From assembly GCF_032854445.1 (NCBI RefSeq), contig NC_088306.1, positions 25,577,764 to 25,641,763 of the forward strand: a stretch of 64,000 nucleotides of DNA. The letters run 5' to 3'. Of this stretch, positions 1 through 10,596 are shown piece by piece. Below the pieces are notes generated by a model, which had not been told where the DNA came from, ran no database searches, and saw nothing but the letters and a program-made list of their open reading frames with translations. Every line of letters begins with the position of its first letter. The stretch's first letter is position 1. The stretch is from Liolophura sinensis (Eukaryota; Mollusca; Polyplacophora; Chitonida; Chitonidae). The translations under genes and the position numbers were made by a program.

Positions 1-166
1 GCAACCCTGATACCAAAAAATGTAATGATAAATTTATGACGTATGGCCTGTGTAAATTTTATCACACTTGCTCAGAAATTCAAACAGCTTTGTCTTTGTG
101 AATAAAGAATTGTCATATCCATGATCAGACCATCAATCAATCAGTCAATCTCGTCCCACATTACAG

Positions 167-1291
167 ACCGGCGTTCAGTACAACCCTGGCAAGTCCAAAC
201 AGGAGAAGATAGAGGAGGCATTGACCAATCTGAAAACAAGACAGGCTGTTGAAGAGGCTAACCTTGCCTCAGTCCTCAAAAGCAAGAAAAAGATGAAGAA
301 AAAATTCCCCGAGGCAGAAGTCCTGTTGGACGAGGTAAGTGACAGGTGATTGGGAAATGGTGAGTTGCATCATTTATCCTCCATTCACTGAGGGCCTTGT
401 TTTAAAAATTTGTATTTGACCTAAAATTTCTCCATAACATAAACAGAACTCCTACAAAATCAGTGACGGAATTTGAGGCCATATACGTTATTTGTTTGAA
501 GAAAAGGGAAACGAATGTTGCAGCTGTATTTGTGTCGAAGATTGTCATGCATAGGGGCTGTTAGGGAACAGTCAAAGTGTGTGATGATTCGTCAAAAATT
601 GTGATATTTGATTAGAAAATTTGTGATGATTGCGTTTTCAGAAGTTTGTGATGTTGGCATGGTTAGAAAATTGGTATTGATTGTGAGGCTTGGTCTGAAA
701 AATTTGTTATGATTGTTTCGAAATTGGTGATGCCAAGTTAGAACTTTTTTGATGTTTGACCCAAATGCATGATGTTTGATCAGAAAGGTTGTGATGCTTA
801 ATCTGAAATTTTTCCAGTCCACCTCACAAAATTTGTAATGATTACATCTTCAGAAATTTCTGATGTCTAGTTGGAACCTTTTTGATGTTTGGCCCAAGTG
901 TGTGGTGTTTGATTAAAAAACTTATTGAATGCTTGATCTGAAATTTTGTTATGCCTGGTCATAAGATTTGTCATGATTGCATTTTTCAGAAATTTAACCT
1001 GAAATTTTATGAGGCTTGAGTGATCGGAACTTTCTGCTGTTGTATGAGAATACCAGCTGCAAATTTCTTATATCCATGATATTGGTTACATATTATTAAT
1101 GAAAACTATTTGTGATTTTTCCTTTTCTGGTGTTTCAGATACAGAGACGCTACAACATGGTTCGATTTGCTTCAATGCAGGAAGCTCAGAACTCGCGAAG
1201 TGTAGTGAAAGAGACGCTTGTCGAGGCTCAGGCTAAACTGGCAGAACTAGCTCAGAGTGCCAAAGGTACTGAAACAGATGGGCTTAATTAG
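167..1291 (+). CDS. C-terminal two exons of an unrecognised lysine-rich coiled-coil protein (5' end outside window)
   Basis: Exon 167-334 follows acceptor ttacag and ends at donor GTAAGT. It encodes 56 codons in phase 0, from TGVQYNPGKSK to EVLLDE. Exon 1139-1291 follows a good tttcag acceptor and reads IQRRYNMVRFAS to GTETDGLN then TAG, 51 codons. The 107 visible residues are highly charged, with a KSKKKMKKK basic patch and heptad-like Leu/Ala spacing, so a coiled-coil C-terminus is likely. I do not recognise the family. The final exon could also splice at AAAG/GTACTG (about 1264) instead of ending at 1291. The two frames, acceptors and donor agree with each other, which is why I call it real. 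AATAAA-like signals lie near 1719 and 2248. Confidence 0.7.
550..1030. repeat. Degenerate intronic short tandem repeat
   Basis: This part of the intron between exons 167-334 and 1139-1291 is built from loosely repeated units of about 25-30 bases of the form GTGATG...TTTGATCAGAAA. Variants of gaaatttgtgatgatt and gatgtttgac recur many times. The units are too diverged to count exactly. No coding signal is seen. Confidence 0.5.
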
Positions 1292-2493
1292 ATATCCAGG
1301 CCTATAATAATTTTGAAACATACTGAAGCAAAGTTAAAATGTTTTATGCAAGACCTGGAAACTGTGATATTGGTTGGGAAAATAAACCTCATGGATAGAA
1401 ATTTAATTCTGTTCTTTTAAATTTTCAAAAGTAATATTAAATTTAAAATGTTATTCCAAGACTCTGAAACTGTGATACTGATGACAGAAATATATATATT
1501 TTCAGAAAATACATCCTGAAATTTTGAAGTGTCTTACCAGCTTTTAATCCATTCTTTGATGAAAATTTCTTGGCGTAAGACAACTGGAGAGACTTTTGTT
1601 TCTAGAGTTTGTATGTGATACACAGAATTTGAGAGATTTTATGTCTGGTAAAGGCCAGTCAGAAAGTAATTGTTTTATGATAAACTTCAGTTTTACGGTA
1701 CTTTTTTTGCTGATTGGAATAAAAGCAGTGCTTTGTAAGTTTAATTGATACATCATGCTGCCGTTGTATGTGCCACACTCTGAACACATTAGAAAAAGAA
1801 ATCATCATACATTCTGGAGTATGATCTGAAGTATTTTTCTCCAGATGTGATGTAAACTTACATGTGTGTCTAGATAGGCTACTCCGTTTTCTGTTTTGCT
1901 AAATATTGTTAGAAAAATGTGTGTATTTATTTGTGCAGATGAGCGTTACAGTTTTGTTACCCAATGGTTCTGGCTCCTAATGACTTAGTATTTATGATTT
2001 ATGGACGTATTATATTGCATTTTGAACAAATTTATTACAGTAACTGATTTCCAGCAGTGTTTGATTGTGGTTTATGTGAAGCAAACTGAATGATCTTGGA
2101 AATGTATTTATTTATTGTTTATATTATTGACTGTTATATTTTAACGTAATATTTAGGGATTTATATTTTTTATTGTCAGTACAATATCAGATTTGTTTAT
2201 GATTGTTTTAAATGGCTACATGTAAATTTACATGTATACGGGATCTTAATAAACAGATTTATCCTGTGAAATTCAGAATTTCTGACTTCGTTAAAACTGT
2301 GCTCGAACTTAGCTGGAATTGTATTACCACATCATATAATCAGAATTTAATCAATCTGCATAGAGATTAATGTGGGTACAAGTTTAGGCGAAATCCCGAT
2401 GTTGTTCAGTGAAACATGCTCCCAGTCTTAGCACAGTGCCAGTAAACTGTGATTGTGTTGGCTACGATATCTGTATCTTCCGCATAGCATTAG

Positions 2494-2696
2494 ATTTATT
2501 TATTTTTTTATTTATTTGATTGGTGTTTTACGCCATAATCAAAAATATTTCACTTATACGATGGCGGAGGCCTTCCCACGTTTGACCAGAGAGGAAGCCA
2601 GCATGAGCTGGACTTGAACTCACAGTGACCGCATTGGTGAGAGACTCCTGGGTCATTACTCTGCGCTAACCAACTGAGCCACGGAGGCCCCAACCA
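2494..2696 (-). mobile_element. SINE-1 copy (tRNA-headed), internally shortened
   Basis: On the minus strand it reads a tRNA-like head (ggggcctccgtggctcag), B-box-like gagttcaagtcc, then the tail module ending in aacaccaatcaaataaa. The middle part (caacctgcggatgg to the cccaccataatgctgg stretch) is missing, so this is a shortened form. gcattaga flanks both sides (about 2486-2493 and 2702-2709) as a possible target-site duplication. Confidence 0.8.
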
Positions 2697-2938
2697 GCAT
2701 GGCATTAGAGTGAGGCAGCATTACAGACAGGAAATGACTAAATGAAAAATATTACATGTGTATCTTCGCCTGTGAGAAGAACAAAGAAACTAAATCTCCA
2801 GGGTTTTTTTTGGTTTTTTTTTTTTTTTTTTTTAGGGGGTGGGGGGTCTTTTGAAGGTTGAAGCTCTTTTTGTTTGGAATTTTTGCATGTAATGTATTGA
2901 TTTGTTTGTGTTATTAACGATGCAAGTTTCATAAAACC

Positions 2939-3272
2939 GGCCCCGATAGCACAGTTGGTAGAGCGTCCGCATTGGAGGCGGGAGATCCAGGGTCAATCCT
3001 GGGTCGAGTCACACCTAAGACCGTACAAGAGGACGTTGTAACTTCCCCGTTTGGCTTTCAGCATGAAGGGGATAGTGGTTGACCCTTATCAGTATAATGA
3101 CTCGGACGGGGCGGCTTACTTGCCTTCGGTAAGGCGTCTCAGTGAAGCAGCACTAGATAGAAGAGCGGTGGAAATCCGACCTGCAAAAAGGAGGCATATT
3201 ACAAGCACTCTAAGGATTCCTTCGTCGTCATGTGACTCAAAACGTACGACGTTAATCCCTAAGCACTCATTA
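2939..3272 (+). mobile_element. SINE-2 copy (tRNA-headed)
   Basis: The tRNA-like head has an A-box region (tagcacagttggtagagcg) and a B-box-like region (gggtcaatcctgggtcgagt). A central domain follows (cttatcagtataatg...gcggcttacttgccttcggtaaggcgtctcagtgaagcag), then a tail near ...acgttaatccctaagcactca. Three relatives lie at about 14197, 43846 and 60999, all on the plus strand. It is a complete or nearly complete copy with a slightly decayed tail. Confidence 0.8.
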
Positions 3273-3299
3273 AACTGTGCAAATTATTTCTAAAAAACC

Positions 3300-4620
3300 C
3301 CATAGTTATCTCCGAATATTTCAAAATATTCGTTGCACAGAATTCGTAGAAGAATTAGGGTAAAGAAATACAATTTCTTTGTAAACAATGCTACATGGCA
3401 GTCAGTCGGTGGCCAGTGCGGATTTTGACCCTATTTGTGGACTGTTGTATGGAAAGTATGTACATAAGAAGGGATCCAGTGTCAAAATTTTTGCCACAAT
3501 GTGCAAGACTTCATTACAACTTTGAGAATGGATATCTTCATTTGTGCGTGCATCTGTTAATAAAGAAATGAACCCAACCGGGCAAAAGCCACCACAAATT
3601 ACATCATTGTAACTCCTAATTACATCCTGATGCAGACTCGTGCTCACATGGCCACAGACCCCCATTAGTTTTCCATAAGCGACAATGTTAACGTTTAGCG
3701 CTGTAGCTCAGTCCCAAACATTCCGAGGCCAATAAGCTTTGGTGCATACCTGGCCCAGCCTGTGAGAAAGAAGCTGTAAAAATCTTGACATAGGTTGACC
3801 GTCAAAATCTGGACCTTTACATGCCGGCAGCTGGGAGGGGTGCCTAGCAACGCCAAGGGGACGTCACTCGTAGCCTCATCACTACCTGTCTCCTTGTGTC
3901 CTCTCGCCCAGAATTTCAAACTTTCACCATTAAAACTCATACCTGCCCAAAGCTTAGACAATTTCCATCATTTTGATACCAAACATGCACCTGTACACCA
4001 AAAACGGCAGGCTGGCAGCAAAAAAAGACTTTACACCCTAAAATACACAGAACTACAATCGTCCCTACTGAAAAATGGAAGTTGTAATGGGGGTCTGTGT
4101 CCTAACATGGCTTTGTGGGAGCTAATTAGGCCCAACGCAGCTGGGGCTGTGCGCTGGAGCACGTTGACATAAGCTGATACCGAACTATGAACACTGGTTA
4201 CGCATAAATCTACCACAATCAATACGCACAAAGGCCGGTTAGCATGTGGCTCAGTATTGTTCGGTTAATTCATTGTTTCCTCATATTATAATTATTAATT
4301 TTTGGTCATTTGAAACATACTGGACGTGAACAACTTCATGCTTTGGTCAACATATCCTACAAAAAGCATAAGGAACGTCTGAGGTGCAGAAACACCAAGT
4401 GTAAAGTTACCGGTAAGTGCAATTTCAAAATACGTGTGTTCATACATGTACACGTGCATATATATACGTTTATAAATATACTTTTATTGATTTTGACCCA
4501 ACAAAACATTTTACGAACGTCAAACTTTATATTGTATACCGCAACCATAGCCATTTAGAAGCACTAAAACACCGAGACTTATTTCTCCGAAATGACAAGT
4601 TACTTTCGATTTGGAATGAA
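3300..4620. other. Non-coding stretch with no recognised gene
   Basis: Several short open frames exist (for example 3795-4172 +) but none has a recognisable domain, splice context or composition that sets it apart. The sequence around aatgggggtctgtg occurs near 4086 and, inverted, near 3655. This may mark the arms of a decayed fold-back element. Nothing else is supported. Confidence 0.4.
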
Positions 4621-4621
4621 G

Positions 4622-4752
4622 CCAGTCACGTGACCTCACATAGGGAGTTTCAACCGTTCGCCTCGCCTCGCCTCGCCTCGCCTTGTTCCTACAGTCTGAG
4701 CAGCGGAACGAACATTTACCATCCACTGAACAGCAGCTGGCAGGTATCTAGG
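4622..4752 (+). promoter_or_regulatory. Possible promoter and non-coding first exon
   Basis: A CACGTG E-box lies at 4627-4632, followed by a short CTCGC pentamer run at about 4660-4682. A strong donor-like ctag/GTGAGTTT sits at the end (about 4752). No ATG-initiated frame fits. The coding exon at 14735 begins 25 bases after a good acceptor (tttttttgtag, AG at 14708-14709), so that gene needs an upstream non-coding exon and this is one candidate. The link is an inference only. Confidence 0.2.
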
Positions 4753-4834
4753 TGAGTTTAAATTTCACTTGTATGGATTTTCCACGGAATAATCTCTCCA
4801 AATATACGCCTTTAGTATACCTTACAATAAACAG

Positions 4835-5140
4835 ACATGATCGAATACCTATTTGCAGACACAGATAGGTGTATGTGACATTCATTGCCCGGTCTACCCG
4901 GTTTCCTCCCAAAATAATGCCGGCCGCTGTCGTATATAAGTGTAACGTACAATAACTAGACATGATGGAATACCTATTTGCAGACACAAATAGGTGTATG
5001 TGACATTCATTGCCCGGTCTACCCGGTATCCTCCCACCATGATGCCGGCCGATGTCGTATATAAGTGTAACGTACAATAACTAGACATGATCGAATACCT
5101 AATTGCAGACACATGTATGTGACATTCATTGCCCCGTCTA
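4835..5140 (+). repeat. 125-bp tandem satellite built from a SINE-1 segment
   Basis: acatgat(c/g)gaatacct starts units at 4835, 4960 and 5085, spacing exactly 125, with the third unit partial. Each full unit contains a stretch like the SINE-1 3' half (cggtttcctcccaaaataatgccggccgctgtcgtatataagtg), joined to unrelated sequence (gcagacacagataggtgtatgtgacattcattgc). Only the 3' domain of the SINE is present, so this is amplification of a chimeric unit and not a set of separate insertions. Confidence 0.8.
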
Positions 5141-5144
5141 TCAT

Positions 5145-6030
5145 TATAATATATTATATAGCTTTGAACAGCTGACGTTTCCTTTGAGGGGTGGGGGTGG
5201 GGGTGGGAGGTAGGGGGAGAGGGTGGGGGTAATGCCACGTATACTTACGCTCCCAATGCCTGTAAACTGCCGAGTGAATTCAATCAAAGTGCTGTGTAAA
5301 TGAGGGCTTATCACATGATCTGTCGTCTTAATGCGGCGATATGGCCGCAGTACTTCTGAAGAGGCGTTCATTCATTCATTCATTCAATCATCTGTGATGT
5401 GGTGAGGTTTTGATATGACCCCACTTATTCAAAGTTTAGTGTTAAGTCACTTTTATTCAATAGGCTGAATATTCTCGTTTAAATTTACCTTTTACAAGTG
5501 TATCAGTAAACCAGTATGTTCGCAGTACGTTTACCAGTTAGTATCAGTTATTTAATATCAATGTTGCTTGACACCGATTGCAACCACGATACACCCCCCC
5601 TCCCCCCTCCCCCTGCAAAGTCCCTCACCATCCTTACTCTGATAAACCTCTTATCCACCCTGGCCCCAAAATGTTGCAATACACACATACACACTCGGGT
5701 ACAACTGTAGTATGTCACTAACATGTCATAAACTTCAATATTTGCATAGAATCCGTCCCAGTGCAAGAAACTGTGCACCTCAAGAAGCAAAACAGACTAT
5801 ATCTATGAGTGACAGTTGTTGACACACTCGTTAGGCCAGTTATTTGTTCAGATCAGTTTTCTTTTCTTGTTTTCTTGCTACTTATGAAGTCCCAATCAGG
5901 CACTGAAGCGATATATAGGTCATACAATGGAAAAAATAGCAGCCTTCTCTAGTCACACTGAAGTATCTTTTTTGCATTAGACACTGTAGATTGGGGAAAA
6001 TCACTGCTTCACAAATGTGAGTTTCTGAAA
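5145..6030. other. Non-coding stretch, low-complexity G/C runs
   Basis: It holds a G-rich run (about 5187-5230), a (ttca)n run near 5367-5390 and a C-rich run (about 5590-5617). No coding frame, RNA or transposon could be supported. Confidence 0.4.
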
Positions 6031-6043
6031 AATTTAATAATAT

Positions 6044-6327
6044 TTATTTATTTATTTATTTATTTATTTATTTGATTGGTGTTTTACGCCGTACTCAAGA
6101 ATATTTTCACTTATACGACGGCGGCCAGCATTATGGTGGGTGGAAACCGGGCACATCCCGGGGGGAAACCCACGACCATCCGCAGGTTGCTGGCAGACCT
6201 TCCCACTTACGGCCGGAGAGGAAGTCAGCATGAGCTGGACTTGAACTCACAGCGACCGCATTGGTGAGAGACTCCTGGGTCATTACGCTGCACTAGCGCG
6301 CTAACCGACTGAGCCACGGAGGCCCCT
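6044..6327 (-). mobile_element. SINE-1 copy, full length with target-site duplication
   Basis: On the minus strand the whole family structure is present: tRNA-like head, B-box, the gaacttccc-to-cctgcggatgg middle, the tail ending ...aacaccaatcaaataaataaataaa. A 12-bp duplication, atttaataatat, flanks it at 6032-6043 and 6328-6339. It is a good reference copy for the family. Confidence 0.9.
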
Positions 6328-6509
6328 ATTTAATAATATATAACAAATACAACTTTCACGCTTATAATTCCTCAACATGTAACATGTTAATGATAGACGA
6401 ACCACATATGCCCTCAAACAGGATTCCTACATGATTTTGCTACATATGTAGTTGCCACAAATAATGCCAACCATACCTTAACAATTATCCATTCTAATTC
6501 ATATTAAGT

Positions 6510-6652
6510 ACCTGGGAACGTCTGTCAGCAACCTGCGGATGGTTGTAGGTTTCCGCCGGGCTCTGCCCGGTTTCCTCCCACCGTAATGCTGGCCGTCGTC
6601 GTGTGAGTGAAATATTCTTGAGTACGGCGTAAAACACCAATCAAATAATTAA
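6510..6652 (+). mobile_element. SINE-1 copy, 5'-truncated
   Basis: It starts within the middle domain (ctgtcagcaacctgcggatgg) and runs to the tail aacaccaatcaaataattaaataaataa. The tRNA head is absent. aattcat occurs just before and just after it. 5' truncation of this kind is expected of target-primed reverse transcription. Confidence 0.8.
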
Positions 6653-6787
6653 ATAAATAAATTCATTTTAACACGTAGTTAATGCAAAACGGCCTATATC
6701 TTTACTCACACAAAAGTATGCTTCCAACGAAAAAAAAAAACACAACCACAAAGATTCGAACACTTGCTCGAGGTGGTACCTGTTCTC

Positions 6788-6936
6788 TGTAGTGTTAACG
6801 CTGTTACGATCTAGTGTGGGTAAACAGATAACACCAAACCGGATTTTACTGGAACTGATGGAAACGTTTACTTCACGATGCCATGAGACTGGGAAGCTAA
6901 TCCCATGACACAATGCGCGAGTAACATAACACTACA
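6788..6936 (-). repeat. 3' LTR of the Ty3/gypsy element
   Basis: 149 bp with a 9-bp terminal inverted repeat (TGTAGTGTT/AACACTACA). A purine tract in element orientation lies directly upstream (plus-strand tccccctttctc, from 6937). It differs from the other LTR at roughly a dozen sites with a few small indels, so the insertion is old but not ancient. Confidence 0.93.
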
Positions 6937-7373
6937 TCCCCCTTTCTCGGGCTTGAAACTGTTCCTTTCAATTTATCAGGGCATTTTAAGCAACAGTTCA
7001 TGTAAAACTGAAACTCTCAGTTATGAGAAGACTAACTGTTCCTTAGGAAATATTCAAACTTAAAACAGTTTACAAGTCAAGTCTGTTCGGTTTCCTCACC
7101 TGTCTGCCTAGCGAGTTTTAAGAGAGTCCGGGGGCTTGACCAACTTATGATTATTGTTTAAAAACTTCATCAGAATCATCTGTACAGTCCCATAGAATGC
7201 CAGTCTCTAGGTTCTGTAGTTTCTGTTGGAAGTAAGGTACACATCTGTTTTGGATGACTAACACTAACTTTGACGTTTGCATCTCCTAGGAACCAGTTGA
7301 GAACGGTTTCGACGTTGATCCCAGTTGGAGTTTAAGAATATAGGATCACTGTGGCTTCGGGTTTGCACTGTTT

Positions 7374-8110
7374 TCATTTTCCACACTTCTGTTTCTGTCT
7401 CTCCTTCTGCTTTTGGTCGCCTGATTCTACGTTTTTCCCATGCCAATCGGGAACAAGTGTAGAAGGCAAAACTGGAACTTTAGTTCTGAGTTTCCTTCCC
7501 ATCAACAGTTCAGAAGGTGTAAATCCATTTTGAAGAGGATTAGAACGGTAACTTAACATAGCGAGGTAAGGATCATCCGCTTTGTTAAGAAGTCCTTTAA
7601 CTGCCTCCACTGCTCTCTCCGCTTCACCGTTACCCACAGGGTAATGCGGGCTGCTGATTGTATGACGAAATCCGTATTTATCACCGAATTTTGCAAAATC
7701 ACCCGACGAGAATTGAAGGACCATTGTCGGATACGACCAGTTCAGGAATCCCATGTCTTGAGAATATGGATTTCAGGTGTTCAATAACACGAAAAGATGT
7801 GATCGATGTCAAATAGGCAATCTCAATAAACAGTGAATAGTAATCTACAACCACAAGATAGCTGTTCTTTTTCACTGAAACAAGTCCATCCCTACGTTTT
7901 GCCAAGATAGCCAGGTATTTTTGAAGGCAGTAATGGTTCCGTTTTTGATTTCTTTCTTTCACACAAAGATAACAGTTTTCTACTTAGTCTTCAAGTTCAC
8001 TGAAAGTCCTGGCCACCACACAGAAGTTTTGAGCTAGAGCACGACATTTTACAATGCCCTGGTGTCCTGTATGTAACTTATCAAGTATGTCGCGTCTCAA
8101 ACCCTTCTGG
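7374..8110 (-). pseudogene. Integrase region of the Ty3/gypsy element
   Basis: On the minus strand an H-H...C-C zinc-binding part is seen (GHQGIVKC... then NCYLCVKE, about 8065-7960). The DDE core follows: VVVDYYSLF with the first Asp, VVSDNGP with the second, and GNGEAERAVEAVKGL with the Glu. A FTPSELLMGRKLRT segment typical of gypsy integrases follows. The reading is split between two frames near 7700-7750 and has a stop near 7985, so no intact integrase can be made. Confidence 0.88.
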
Positions 8111-8167
8111 AATCACCAAGCCTACTGTTGAATAGCAGTAGCCCTTGTTGAACCGTCAGTTCATGTC

Positions 8168-8497
8168 TTACACGCAGTATCGGCGTAACTGGTTATCTGT
8201 CTTGGCTGAACTGGGCCATTCAGTCAAACAGTATCCCATCACTCTAAACGCAACGATGTCATCCTTCAGTTTAGCGCGAATCTGGTTCAGACGATTTTCC
8301 GAAGCAGGAATGTTTTCAATAACAACAGTGACAAATATATTAGTTTCGTTTTCCTGCACGAAATCACTATCATCTGGTCGACTTACTGGAGCACGTGAAA
8401 GTGTATCTGCAGTAGCTAGGTTTTTCCCAGCTGTATATTTCACCTCATACATAAATCGCATCAGTCTTATCCTGAAACGCTGTATTCTTGGTGGCAC
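8168..8497 (-). pseudogene. RNase H C-terminal end and linker to integrase
   Basis: PPRIQRFRIRLMRF followed by KYTAGKNLATADTLSRAP is the hallmark of the end of the gypsy RT/RNase H region, where the last segment normally reads near DYEVKY. Upstream the sequence jumps straight to the very start of RT (KPTEWCA, about 8540), so the palm with its YxDD motif and most of RNase H are absent. Confidence 0.88.
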
Positions 8498-8499
8498 TC

Positions 8500-9187
8500 A
8501 GTTGTTTAGTTTTGAGCAACGCGCACCACTCCGTTGGTTTATGAATTTGTATAATGACATCTAAAGTCTCCATTCGCTGTGATTCACCCTTTTGACATCA
8601 AAGGAAGAGCGAGGTGTCTTGGCGTAGACACGGCAAACGGGACGGCATGTGGTTTCAGGCGAATTTTGTTGCTCTTATCCAATTTACCCAGTGCTGAGAA
8701 TAACTTAGGATAACGCAAGCTGTACTTCTCATTAGAGCTGCGTGTCTTGTCAATAACATTGACGCGTTTTAGAAGTTTGAGCACTGTGATTGCAGTTCGG
8801 CCTAATAATGGTTCTCTCAGACCATTCACTACGTGAACAGTTTGTTCAGTGTTCTGTCTATTTCTGGAAAGAATTGTATCGAACTCTCCTCGTACAGAAA
8901 GCTGCCTGCCGCCTGGTCCGAATAACTTTTTTCACAGTTTTCCTCGGCGACACATTCATATCAGAAATGAGTCCAGCTGGAATCACAGTTACGTCAGCTC
9001 CTGTATCTACTTTGAATGTCACAGTCTTTTTATCTCCAACCTTGACTTCAACGTTCCACGGATTTTCACTGCCTTCTGGTACGGGTCCAAGAAACGCGCA
9101 ATTACTGCCCTGGCTCACATTTCCTACAGTACGTGAAGACGGATATCTAACAGCAAAAAATGTCCAATTTTGGAGCACTTGTGACAA
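8500..9187 (-). pseudogene. Aspartic protease and start of RT
   Basis: FKVDTGADVTVIP contains the DTGA active-site motif of retroviral-type aspartic proteases. The frame is shifted relative to gag just after the second zinc knuckle (CHKCSKIGHF, about 9160). After the protease the lead-in to RT is visible (KPHAVPFAVSTPRHLALPLMSK, 8584-8829), then the sequence breaks off near KPTEWCA. Confidence 0.85.
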
Positions 9188-9960
9188 GTAGCGTCTTTCG
9201 CTGGACAGTTTTCATATCTTTGTGGTTTTCTGCCACACCGATTACAAGACTTGGATTGTGACGTTTTTGAAGATTGACGCTTGTTTTTACGTTTGTGAAA
9301 GTCTCTCTGTTTGTGACTTTGCAATCCGTCAACATCTACGGACGCACCGGCGTCATTATTTGACATTGTTTTAGCCTGACTTCTGGATGACTCGTACGCT
9401 CTGCAAATTTCTACGCAACGGGCTAATGTGAGCTTTTTGTCCTCTAAGAGTTTTTCCCGGACAGCAGCCTCTCGCACACCTACCACTACCTGGTCGCGTA
9501 TCATCCTGTCCTCCATTCTGTCGAAATTACATGTTTTTGGCAGCTTTCTCAGAGCAGCAATATAAGAGTCAATTGTCTCTGACGGTTCTTGAAACCGCTT
9601 ATTAAACATGTAACTTTCATAGGCTTCATGATCTTCAGCAACGTAAAATTCTTCACATTTGCCTATAACAGTGTCAATGTCATTTGCATCCTCCGTTTCT
9701 GTAAAGGCCAATCCATCGTAGATTTCCATAGCTTACTCTCCCATACACGCTAGTAGAATAGCACATCTATAACTGGATGGTTCACTTTCTAGTCGTGATG
9801 CAACCTGGTAATTTTTCCACTGTCGGTGAAATCTTCTCAACTTTTGCTCAAGATTTCCATTAGAAACATCTAATTTACGCGGAACAGGTATATTTGCAGT
9901 ATACCGCCTAGGTTGTGGTAGAGGAACATCGCCTTCTCTGTCCGAGTCATTTGTAGCCAT
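9124..9960 (-). pseudogene. Gag of the Ty3/gypsy element, with nonsense mutation
   Basis: The ATG at 9960-9958 starts MATNDSDREGD. The frame meets TAA at 9735-9733 and continues in the same frame with AMEIYDGLAF, so a single codon change split gag. The C-terminal part carries a basic region and two CCHC-like knuckles. The first reads CNRCGRKPQRYENC, with Gln where the zinc-binding His belongs. The second is cut by a frameshift. The nested SINE's target duplication contains the gag start codon. Confidence 0.88.
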
Positions 9961-9965
9961 TCTGG

Positions 9966-10233
9966 GGCCTCCGTGGCTCAGTCGGTTAGCGCGCTAGCGC
10001 AGCGTAATGACCCAGGAGCCTCTCACCAATGCGGTCGCTGTGAGTTCAAGTCCAGCTCATGCTGGCTGCCTCTCCGGCCGTAAGTGGGAAGGTCTGCCAG
10101 CAACCTGCGGATGGTCCTGGATTTCCCCCGGGCTCTGCCCGGTTTCCACCCACCATAATGCTGGCCGCCGTCGTATAAGTGAAGTATTCTTGAGTACGGC
10201 GTAAAACACCAATCAAATAAAGCAATAAATAAA
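9966..10233 (+). mobile_element. SINE-1 copy nested in the Ty3/gypsy element
   Basis: A full copy from ggcctccgtggctcagtcgg to aacaccaatcaaataaagc. A 14-bp duplication, tgtagccattctgg, flanks it (9952-9965, 10234-10247). The duplicated target includes the gag ATG on the opposite strand, so the upstream copy of that ATG now opens a nine-codon frame into the SINE tail. The SINE is therefore younger than the LTR element. Confidence 0.93.
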
Positions 10234-10442
10234 TGTAGCCATTCTGGTTAAGGGAACACAACTGTTGCAGGAAAAAAAATTATCAAAGTTCATGAGAGTG
10301 ATCTCCCCTGATTATGGAACACTTCAGCGTGACTGGTGTTGAAATTTCACCGCATGTGTTGTTGTTGTACCAGTTCCGATTAAATTTTACCAAGTTCGTG
10401 AAACGATTCTGGTCTTTTCGGTCCCAAACACTTCTGACACCA

Positions 10443-10591
10443 TGTAGTGTTAACGCTGTTACGATCTAGTGTGGTTAAACAGATATCACCAAACAGGATT
10501 TGACTTGAACTGATGGAAACGTTTACTTCACGATGCCGTGAGACTGGGAAGCTATCCCATGACACAATGCGCGAGTATACATAACACTACA
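10443..10591 (-). repeat. 5' LTR and primer-binding site of the Ty3/gypsy element
   Basis: 149 bp, with the same ends as the 3' LTR. Immediately inside it (10429-10442 in window coordinates) the minus strand reads TGGTGTCAGAAGTG. This matches the complement of the 3' end of some animal tRNA-Leu species, including the CCA, with no spacer from the LTR. Confidence 0.92.
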
Positions 10592-10596
10592 TTCTC

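Larger units (their letters stand above)
6788..10591 (-). mobile_element. Ty3/gypsy LTR retrotransposon, RT core deleted, defective
   Basis: Two 149-bp LTRs (6788-6936, 10443-10591) begin TGTAGTGTT and end AACACTACA. They are flanked by the 5-bp duplication ttctc (6783-6787, 10592-10596). On the minus strand a primer site abuts the 5' LTR and a polypurine tract (GAGAAAGGGGGA) abuts the 3' LTR. Order on the minus strand is gag with zinc knuckle, aspartic protease, the start of RT, then the RNase H end, integrase. The RT core is missing, with the junction near 8490-8510. Frames are broken by an in-frame stop in gag (9733-9735) and frameshifts. A SINE-1 is nested at 9966-10233. Without the SINE and its duplicated target the element is about 3.5 kb. 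The Leu-tRNA-like primer site recalls the Mag/Steamer-like group, but that placement is an inference. Confidence 0.93.

Noticed and set aside
2939-3020. tRNA gene
   Set aside because: A- and B-box-like sequences are present but the element continues into a SINE centre and tail, and the same sequence recurs at three other places. The other tRNA-like heads are the same case.
3795-4172. 125-codon plus-strand open frame
   Set aside because: No domain, no splice partners, and an overlapping antisense frame of similar quality.
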